Of a stretch of DNA of 5,230 nt, positions 1 to 5,230 are shown in pieces. Under the pieces are notes generated by a model. The model saw only the letters and a list, made by a program, of their open reading frames with translations. It made no database searches and was not told the DNA's origin. The stretch spans positions 1 to 5,230 of the forward strand of contig NZ_JAGYZD010000121.1 of assembly GCF_018371055.1 (NCBI RefSeq), in the 5' to 3' direction. Origin of the DNA: Finegoldia magna. GTDB lineage: Bacteria > Bacillota > Clostridia > Tissierellales > Peptoniphilaceae. A program made the translations under genes and the position numbers. How positions within the stretch are numbered: position 1 is the stretch's first letter; each line of letters opens with the position of its first letter.

Positions 1-162
1 TTCTTTCATATCGGAGATTTCTGGTTTAAATAAACCAGCAAATCCACCGATACCTGTTAGAACTTCTTTTCCATGAGTTTTCTTTACGATTTCTTTTATA
101 ATTTGAACTTCTTCGTAGCCTTTTTCTTTATCTACACCAGAATCTTTGTAAGTTAATCCCAT
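1..162 (-). CDS. purM: PurM, phosphoribosylformylglycinamidine cyclo-ligase (AIR synthetase), N-terminal part
   Basis: Only the first 54 codons are present; the gene continues past the left edge. PurM closes the imidazole ring: FGAM plus ATP gives AIR, a cytoplasmic step of de novo purine synthesis. The visible start MGLTYKDSGVD is the family's characteristic opening (L-T-Y-K-D-x-G-V-D), where the Lys and Asp belong to the conserved N-terminal segment. The glycine-rich TGIGGFAGLF at residues 37-46 matches the conserved region that follows a T-H/R-x-x-V-L stretch. The ATG (162-160) overlaps the purE stop TAA by one base (TAATG). The only upstream Shine-Dalgarno-like sequence is a weak AGAAG inside purE, so translation is probably coupled to purE. 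PurM makes the substrate that PurE (with or without PurK) converts to CAIR, so the neighbours act in consecutive steps. Confidence 0.93.
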   Translation of the reverse strand, partial: MGLTYKDSGVDKEKGYEEVQIIKEIVKKTHGKEVLTGIGGFAGLFKPEISDMKE

Positions 163-635
163 TATATTTCTTCTAACTCCCTGTCAGAATCAATGACACC
201 TTTTTTCATTTCTTCTTTGTAATCTTTTAATTTTTGAGCTAGTTTTTCGTCAGACAAAGCAATCATTTGAGCTGCTAAGATAGCTGCATTTTCTCCACCA
301 TCGATTGCTACAGTTGCAACTGGAACTCCTTTAGGCATTTGAACTATTGAATACAAAGCATCCATTCCAGCAAGTGCAGATCCTTTTACAGGAATTCCTA
401 TAACTGGTTTTGTTGTCATTCCTGCTGTTACTCCACCTAAGTGTGCTGCTTTTCCAGCGATTGTGATGTAAACTTTGCAGTCGTCTTTTTCAACAGTTTC
501 TTTTAAAACATCCAATGCTCTGTGTGCTGAAATAACTGATACTTCATATGATAGATCAAATTTTTTCAACATTTTAGTAACTTTTTTTGCAACTTCAATA
601 TCTGAACTGCTTCCCATTATTAATCTAATATCCAT
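162..635 (-). CDS. purE: PurE, N5-carboxyaminoimidazole ribonucleotide mutase (AIR carboxylase catalytic subunit)
   Basis: This 157-residue protein has the usual PurE length and architecture, a single flavodoxin-like domain. PurE moves the carboxyl group to make CAIR in de novo purine synthesis. Visible motifs are the phosphate-binding MGSSSD (7-12), the active-site SAHR (36-39, His38), AGKAAHL (60-66, His65) and the SIVQMP helix region (96-101), followed by VPVATVAI. The AAHL signature points to class I, which takes N5-CAIR from PurK, rather than class II, which carboxylates AIR directly and usually carries a different sequence there. From memory of E. coli PurE, two details differ: the motif reads AGKAAHLGG rather than AGGAAHLPG, and the loop before NAA is about two residues shorter (IDGGENAA). 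The ATG at 635 has an AGGAG ribosome site six bases upstream that overlaps the guaB stop. purK is not adjacent: purM follows directly. Confidence 0.95.
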   Translation of the reverse strand: MDIRLIMGSSSDIEVAKKVTKMLKKFDLSYEVSVISAHRALDVLKETVEKDDCKVYITIAGKAAHLGGVTAGMTTKPVIGIPVKGSALAGMDALYSIVQMPKGVPVATVAIDGGENAAILAAQMIALSDEKLAQKLKDYKEEMKKGVIDSDRELEEI

Positions 636-641
636 TGTTTG

Positions 642-644
642 CTC

Positions 645-646
<2 letters not shown>
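642..646 (-). promoter_or_regulatory. purE ribosome binding site overlapping the guaB stop codon
   Basis: On the minus strand the guaB stop TAG (647-645) runs directly into GAG, producing TAGGAG. The AGGAG Shine-Dalgarno of purE therefore shares two bases with the guaB stop and sits six bases before the purE ATG. This fixes the purE start. It also means ribosomes finishing guaB stop on the purE initiation region, an arrangement that favours translational coupling (inference). Confidence 0.8.
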
Positions 647-2129
<1,483 letters not shown>

Positions 2130-2143
2130 TTAAAAATTTTTAA
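2130..2143. repeat. 14-bp perfect AT palindrome in the guaB leader
   Basis: TTAAAAATTTTTAA is a perfect palindrome located a few bases downstream of the start expected from the proximal guaB promoter. Position and symmetry are those of a possible operator. However, such AT-only palindromes arise easily in AT-rich DNA, and I recognise no known purine regulator motif (no PurR-type CGAA box). Regulatory function is speculative. Confidence 0.35.
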
Positions 2144-2154
2144 TGTTGAGAATA

Positions 2155-2183
2155 AATTTACCATACAAATGATCACAAGTCAA
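2155..2183 (-). promoter_or_regulatory. Proximal sigma-A-type promoter of guaB-purE-purM
   Basis: On the minus strand TTGACT (2183-2178) is followed after exactly 17 bases by TAAATT (2160-2155). The expected start is near 2148, giving a leader of about 50 bases. The -35 matches consensus at five of six positions; the -10 matches at four of six. Between the boxes lies TGATCA (2170-2175), the core of an imperfect palindrome that could be an operator, but this is weak. Confidence 0.6.
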
Positions 2184-2214
2184 GCAAATTTATTCCTTTT
2201 ATTTCTTTACAGCT

Positions 2215-2244
2215 ATTATATCAGAAATACAAATTTTTGAGCAA
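2215..2244 (-). promoter_or_regulatory. Distal promoter of guaB with extended -10
   Basis: On the minus strand TGATATAAT (2223-2215) is a perfect extended -10 element. A weak -35, TTGCTC (2244-2239), lies 18 bases before TATAAT and starts just after the T-tract of the upstream terminator. Transcription would begin near 2208 and give a leader of about 110 bases. Together with the proximal promoter it suggests two starts for the purine operon; which one is used cannot be told from sequence. Confidence 0.55.
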
Positions 2245-2245
2245 G

Positions 2246-2273
2246 AAAAAAGCACCAAAAAAACTTTTGATGC
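2246..2273 (-). terminator. Intrinsic terminator after the sugar kinase gene
   Basis: Minus-strand RNA forms a nine-pair stem, GCATCAAAA against TTTTGGTGC (one U-G wobble), with a four-base loop, followed by six U residues. It begins nine bases after the kinase stop codon. It is a classical rho-independent terminator and separates the FAD protein/kinase unit from the guaB operon. Confidence 0.88.
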
Positions 2274-2282
2274 GTAAATCTT

Positions 2283-3236
2283 CTATAATAGTTCAACATT
2301 TATTTGTTCTGCTACTTCGTTTATTTTATCTGCGTCCAATTTTTCAACTTCTGAAACTCTGGCATTTAATACGCCAAGAGATAAAGCCTTCAAAACAGTT
2401 TCCATTACGCCTTCTCCCTCATCTAAGAATTTCGCCAATCCTGCCACAGTAGCATCTCCACTTCCGACGGTTCTTTGAATTTTGTATTGAGGAACAGAAA
2501 TCCTGTACAAATTATCTTTGTATTTTAAAATCGCTCCGTATTTTCCATTGGTAACCAAAACAATTTCAATATCATCCAACAATTTATTGCTGAAAATTTC
2601 CTTCAAATACTCAGAATCTTTGTTGACGAAATCTTCTGAAGAAATATCTTCTGTTAAACCAATGATTTCCTTAAATTCGTAGAAATTAGGCTTGATAGCA
2701 AATGGTTTATAATTATTTTCCAAAACTTTTTTAGTCACTTGTCCATTTGTATCCAAAATAATCTTGCTCTTAGCTTTTAGAATATCCATAGTTTCTTCGA
2801 CAAAATCTTCAGATAAACCGTTCATCAAACTTCCACTGATTACTGCTATATTGTAATTTTTTCCGATTTCTTTTATAAGTGACATAAAAGTTCTTTCAAA
2901 TCTAGAATCAATTTTGTTAGTTTTTTCAAATATTTCAAATTGCTTATCGCCATGAATCACTCTAATGCAGTTTCTTGTGTCGACATTTGTAAAAATAAAG
3001 TCGTGCTTGATATTCACATCGTCCAACTTGTCGATTACATAATCTCCATTACTTCCTCCAATAAAGCCTGTAACCATGAAATCTGCCCTCAACAAATCCA
3101 AAACTTTGGACACATTTATCCCTTTTCCTCCAGGCGTTTTGTACGCATCATCAACTACATTTACTCCATTAGTATCCAGCTCATCCATTTCGTAAATCAC
3201 ATCAATAGCAGGATTAGCAGTTATACAAAGTATCAT
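2283..3236 (-). CDS. PfkB-family sugar-phosphate kinase (tagatose-6-phosphate kinase / 1-phosphofructokinase type)
   Basis: This 317-residue kinase of the ribokinase (PfkB) superfamily phosphorylates a sugar phosphate with ATP. The LacC/FruK subfamily converts tagatose-6-phosphate or fructose-1-phosphate to the bisphosphate. Motifs are the substrate-binding NPAID (8-12), PGGKGINVSKVL (35-46, PfkB signature 1), TRNCI (87-91), ISGSL (133-137), IKPNFYEF (181-188) and VGSGDATVAG (257-266) with catalytic base Asp261. TRNCI and VGSGDATVAG resemble LacC as I remember it more than FruK, which would favour tagatose-6-phosphate, but specificity in this family is loose. No PTS or galactose/tagatose genes are adjacent. 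The ATG at 3236 has a GAGGGG site six bases upstream, which supports the start. Upstream, 70 bases away, is the FAD protein gene, possibly co-transcribed; downstream is a terminator. Confidence 0.9.
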   Translation of the reverse strand: MILCITANPAIDVIYEMDELDTNGVNVVDDAYKTPGGKGINVSKVLDLLRADFMVTGFIGGSNGDYVIDKLDDVNIKHDFIFTNVDTRNCIRVIHGDKQFEIFEKTNKIDSRFERTFMSLIKEIGKNYNIAVISGSLMNGLSEDFVEETMDILKAKSKIILDTNGQVTKKVLENNYKPFAIKPNFYEFKEIIGLTEDISSEDFVNKDSEYLKEIFSNKLLDDIEIVLVTNGKYGAILKYKDNLYRISVPQYKIQRTVGSGDATVAGLAKFLDEGEGVMETVLKALSLGVLNARVSEVEKLDADKINEVAEQINVELL

Positions 3237-3242
3237 TTTATT

Positions 3243-3248
3243 CCCCTC
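3243..3248 (-). promoter_or_regulatory. Ribosome binding site of the sugar kinase
   Basis: GAGGGG on the minus strand lies six bases before the ATG at 3236. The 70-base gap upstream has no convincing -35/-10 pair, so this gene most likely relies on transcription from the promoter of the FAD protein gene. Confidence 0.7.
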
Positions 3249-3287
3249 TTCAAATTAATTAAAAATTTATCTTTAATAAATATACCC

Positions 3288-3311
3288 AATAATTTAGCTT
3301 TTTAAATTATT
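3288..3311 (-). other. AT-rich hairpin over the stop codon of the FAD protein gene
   Basis: AATAATTTA (3288-3296) and TAAATTATT (3303-3311) are a perfect nine-base inverted repeat with a six-base loop. The element covers the TAA stop (3309-3307). It has no G or C in the stem and no U-tract after it on the minus strand (GGGTATATT follows). I do not call it a terminator; it could slow decay or act as a weak attenuator between the two genes. Confidence 0.4.
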
Positions 3312-4851
3312 TAGATAACTTTGATGTAAGAATAACTTCAGCAGCCTTCAATCCGTCAATCGCACTTGATACGATTCCTCCAGAATATCCACTACCTTCG
3401 CCAATCACATACAAATTATCAACTTTTTCGCTTCTTAACAAATCATCTCGATCCATTCTCACCGCACACGATGTTCTCGTTTCAACTCCTGTGAGTATAG
3501 CATCATCCATTGAAAATCCGTGAAGCTTGTTGTCCATCATTTTAATCGCAGTTTTAATGTAATTTGTAACATGCTCTGGGTAAATATCATTCAAATTGCT
3601 CAAAACATATCCCGGTTTTACAGTCGGTTCAACTTCTCCGATTTTTTCAGATTTTTTATCATCCATAAAATCTTTTACCAATTGAACTGGTGCATTGTAA
3701 TTGGATCCTCCCAATTCAAAAGCTTTGCGTTCGATTTCTTGTTGAAATCTAATCCCATCTAACAAATTATGTCCGTAAGTATTCTCATCTATACCGCACA
3801 CAATCGCACTATTTGCGTTCTTGCCGTCTCTTTTGTGAAAACTCATACCATTGACGCACAATTCATTTTCTTCACTAGAAGCATTGATTACATATCCGCC
3901 TGGACACATACAGAAAGTGTACACTCCTCTTTTGTTTTCTTCAGAATAAGAAAGCTGATAAGTCGCACTTGGAAGATCTCTGTCGCATTTATATTGTGCA
4001 AAATCTATCATTTTTTGTGGATGCTCAATTCTAAAACCAACCGCAAAAGGTTTGTTCGTCATTTTAATTTTGTCGGCTAACATCATCACCGTGTCTCTAG
4101 AACTATTTCCAAGAGCAAAAACGTAACAGTCAGATTGAAATTTTCTATTATGCGATTTTATTCCCACACATTTTTCATTTTCAATTTCGACATCGTCGAT
4201 CAACGTATCGAATTCAAATTCACAACCCATTTTGATAAGGTCATTTCTCATGTTCACAATTACTTTTTGCAATTCATCGGTTCCGATGTGTGGCTTGGAG
4301 TCATACATAATTTCATTAGGAGCGCCGTAGTCCACAAAAGTCTTCAAAACTTCTCTGACTCTTTTGTCTTTGGAGCGTGCAGTTAATTTGCCGTCAGAAA
4401 AAGTTCCAGCTCCACCTTCACCAAATTGCACGTTACTGTTTGTGTTTAGCTTACCAGTATCCAGGAATTTGTTGATATCTTCAACTCTTTTCGATACTTC
4501 GCTTCCTCGTTCAATAACTTTCACCTTAGCTCCGTTTTTCGCTAATAAATACGCGCAGAATAATCCTGCAGGACCACTTCCAACAACTGTGACGCTTTTC
4601 GAATTATCGACATCTTCTAAGTTAAAATCTTCTTCATGATATCTTTCGCAATTTTTAATTGATTTTATTTTTTTATCAGACAAATCAACATCCACGATAA
4701 CTTGGTAATTAAACAGAATTCCTTTTCTAGCATCAATTGATTTTCTGTAGATTTCATAATTGAAGTTTTTCGTTCCGATCATTTTAGAGATTTTTTTCTT
4801 CAATTCGTTTTCGTCGTCATTTTTTAATTTTATATTTCTAATAATAATCAT
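3307..4851 (-). CDS. FAD-dependent dehydrogenase of unknown function (COG2509-like)
   Basis: A 514-residue flavoprotein of the uncharacterised family annotated as NAD(FAD)-utilising or FAD-dependent dehydrogenase. Its substrate is unknown to me. An N-terminal domain (about 1-82) precedes the Rossmann fold, which starts with VTVVGSGPAGLFCAYLLAKN (87-106) and ends its second strand in ERG (114-116), the FAD ribose-binding acid being Glu114. The family signature FGEGGAGTFSDGKL spans 142-155. A Cys-x-Cys pair lies in FCMCPGG (313-319), VETRTSCAVR at 456-465, and the C-terminal FAD-binding GEGSGYSGGIVSSAIDG at 484-500. I see no signal peptide or membrane segment, so it should be cytosolic. The ATG at 4851 has only a modest AGAGAG site six bases upstream, but the start preserves the N-terminal domain. 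It is the first gene after a good promoter and may share a transcript with the kinase. Confidence 0.88.
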   Translation of the reverse strand: MIIIRNIKLKNDDENELKKKISKMIGTKNFNYEIYRKSIDARKGILFNYQVIVDVDLSDKKIKSIKNCERYHEEDFNLEDVDNSKSVTVVGSGPAGLFCAYLLAKNGAKVKVIERGSEVSKRVEDINKFLDTGKLNTNSNVQFGEGGAGTFSDGKLTARSKDKRVREVLKTFVDYGAPNEIMYDSKPHIGTDELQKVIVNMRNDLIKMGCEFEFDTLIDDVEIENEKCVGIKSHNRKFQSDCYVFALGNSSRDTVMMLADKIKMTNKPFAVGFRIEHPQKMIDFAQYKCDRDLPSATYQLSYSEENKRGVYTFCMCPGGYVINASSEENELCVNGMSFHKRDGKNANSAIVCGIDENTYGHNLLDGIRFQQEIERKAFELGGSNYNAPVQLVKDFMDDKKSEKIGEVEPTVKPGYVLSNLNDIYPEHVTNYIKTAIKMMDNKLHGFSMDDAILTGVETRTSCAVRMDRDDLLRSEKVDNLYVIGEGSGYSGGIVSSAIDGLKAAEVILTSKLSK

Positions 4852-4879
4852 ATTTTTCTCTCTTTCATTTACTACTTGT

Positions 4880-4888
4880 ATTATATCA
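4880..4888 (-). promoter_or_regulatory. Extended -10 promoter of the FAD protein gene
   Basis: TGATATAAT on the minus strand is a perfect TGnTATAAT element, identical to the distal guaB promoter core. No good -35 is found 16-19 bases upstream, which is common for extended -10 promoters. Transcription would start near 4873, leaving a leader of about 22 bases, too short for a riboswitch. Confidence 0.6.
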
Positions 4889-4985
4889 TTATTTAAATAG
4901 AATTATTGATAGGTAGAGAATAAGGTGTTTTAAAATCCTAATGCTAAGAATATCATACGGAAAAAATTGACTTGATTTCAAATAG

Positions 4986-5045
4986 AAAAAATCCGGCTAA
5001 AATCGCACTGTTTGAGCGTAAGCGAGTTTGCAATTTTAGGATTTT
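4986..5045. repeat. Degenerate long-stem inverted repeat with mirror-repeat core
   Basis: On the plus strand AAAATCGCA (4999-5007) pairs with TGCAATTTT (5029-5037) with one C-A mismatch. The stem continues outwards through CT/AG (4997-4998 with 5038-5039) and, across an unpaired CGG (4994-4996), through AAAATC/GATTTT (4988-4993 with 5040-5045). The enclosed segment contains a perfect nine-base mirror repeat, GTTTGAGCG (5010-5018) and GCGAGTTTG (5022-5030), around TAA. At its centre GC-GTAA-GC can form a GNRA tetraloop. Restoring CCG after base 5039 and changing A5032 to G would make the arms perfectly complementary, so this appears to be a worn copy of a dispersed intergenic element. I recall similar GAGCG..GCGAG cores in related anaerobes; this needs a search. 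Confidence 0.6.
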
Positions 5046-5131
5046 GAGATTTAGAAATCTACAATTTTTGGAGTCTAGATATTCGTGCATTAGATTTTTA
5101 AATATTAACCTAAAAAAGCTGCCTACCGAAG
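5046..5131. other. Non-coding AT-rich spacer between the repeat and the IS
   Basis: I find no convincing gene here. It contains the short palindrome AGATTT-AG-AAATCT (5047-5060), a TCTAGA site (5074-5079), two TAGAT copies (5076-5080, 5091-5095) and an A-tract followed by GCTGCC (5112-5123). It may belong to the same dispersed element as the preceding hairpin. With 4889-4985, which also shows nothing coding, it fills the gap between the FAD protein promoter and the insertion sequence. Confidence 0.4.
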
Positions 5132-5137
5132 TGACCT

Positions 5138-5172
5138 GAACCCCAAAATCCGGAATACGGATGGAGGGGTTT
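5138..5172 (+). promoter_or_regulatory. Hairpin sequestering the transposase ribosome binding site
   Basis: In plus-strand RNA, AACCCC (5139-5144) pairs with GGGGTT (5166-5171), optionally extended by a G-U pair at 5138/5172. After a three-by-three internal loop, ATCCG (5148-5152) pairs with CGGAT (5158-5162) around the loop GAATA. The strong GGAGGGG Shine-Dalgarno (5163-5169) is partly in the outer stem and partly in the internal loop, so folding should block ribosome access. The ATG lies outside the stem. Confidence 0.6.
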
Positions 5173-5176
5173 TTGT

Positions 5177-5230
5177 ATGCCAAAATACACAAAAGAATTT
5201 AAAATTAAACTAGTGAAGGAATACTTATCA
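5177..5230 (+). CDS. IS3-family transposase OrfA, N-terminal fragment at the window edge
   Basis: Eighteen codons are visible, beginning MPKYTKEFKIKLVKEYLS and running off the right edge. The pattern K-Y-T/S-x-E-F-K-x-K-L/V-V-x-E-Y-L is the typical start of the helix-turn-helix DNA-binding OrfA of IS3-family (IS150-group) transposases. OrfA is normally fused to the DDE integrase OrfB by programmed frameshifting, but that region is not present here. GGAGGGG (5163-5169) lies seven bases before the ATG. The frame is open upstream only to a TGA at 5132-5134, with no other start, so this ATG is secure. It is transcribed away from the FAD protein gene. Confidence 0.75.
   Translation, partial: MPKYTKEFKIKLVKEYLS

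Larger units (their letters stand above)
5132..5230 (+). mobile_element. IS3-family (IS150-like) insertion sequence, left end
   Basis: The element enters at about 5132 with TGACCTGAACCCCAAAA. It has the form TGnnCTGnnCCCCAAAA that I associate with left terminal repeats of IS150-group IS3 elements, including the family's terminal TG. A transposase OrfA start follows 45 bases in, the normal layout. The right end is outside the window, so length, intactness and target-site duplication cannot be judged. The exact left boundary is inferred from the TG and could be off by a few bases. Confidence 0.72.

Noticed and set aside
4932..5045. Larger inverted repeat AAAATCCTAA (4932-4941) with TTAGGATTTT (5036-5045)
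   Set aside because: The match is exact over ten bases, but the right arm already pairs with the nearer arm of the structured repeat, and the 94-base gap makes chance or decayed repeat material as likely in this AT-rich DNA.
5111..5131. Possible minus-strand terminator (GGCAGC followed by six T)
   Set aside because: No adequate stem forms before the T-tract, only a two-pair stem around TTCG, so I do not call a terminator.
4953..5192. 79-codon open frame on the minus strand through the repeat and IS left end
   Set aside because: It crosses the terminal repeat of the IS and the inverted repeat, lacks a ribosome binding site, and its composition follows the repeat. It resembles the hypothetical proteins commonly predicted from such repeats, so I treat it as spurious.

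Overview
The window suggests a low-GC Gram-positive anaerobe of the Clostridia/Tissierellia type. The evidence is AT-rich genes, strong GGAGG-type ribosome binding sites and TATAAT promoters. Protein and intergenic-repeat style bring Finegoldia or its relatives (Anaerococcus, Peptoniphilus, Parvimonas) to mind, but this is recollection and I cannot confirm it here. All five chromosomal genes lie on the minus strand. A mobile element on the plus strand enters at the right edge.

Minus strand, in transcription order (right to left). An extended -10 promoter near 4880-4888 drives a 514-residue FAD-dependent dehydrogenase of unknown function (3307-4851). It is followed, after 70 bases holding an AT-rich hairpin but no clear terminator, by a PfkB-family sugar-phosphate kinase of the LacC/FruK type (2283-3236). 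A clear intrinsic terminator (2246-2273) closes this unit. Immediately after it, two promoter-like sequences (2215-2244 and 2155-2183) lead into guaB (645-2096), purE (162-635) and the first 54 codons of purM (1-162), which runs off the left edge. These three are tightly packed: the guaB stop overlaps the purE Shine-Dalgarno, and the purE stop and purM start share one base. Together they act on purine nucleotides: PurM makes AIR, PurE carboxylates it (directly or via N5-CAIR) to CAIR, and GuaB takes the final product IMP to XMP for guanine nucleotides.

Right end (4852-5230). A non-coding stretch contains a degenerate long-stem inverted repeat whose loop region carries a perfect mirror repeat. 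It looks like a copy of a dispersed intergenic element. From about 5132 an IS3-family (IS150-like) insertion sequence begins, with its left terminal repeat, an RNA hairpin that ties up the transposase ribosome binding site, and the first 18 codons of OrfA.

Most of the window is ordinary housekeeping DNA. The structured repeat, the IS leader hairpin, the guaB-led purine operon and the uncharacterised FAD protein deserve a second look. I see no defence system, CRISPR array, RNA gene or obviously new multi-gene system.
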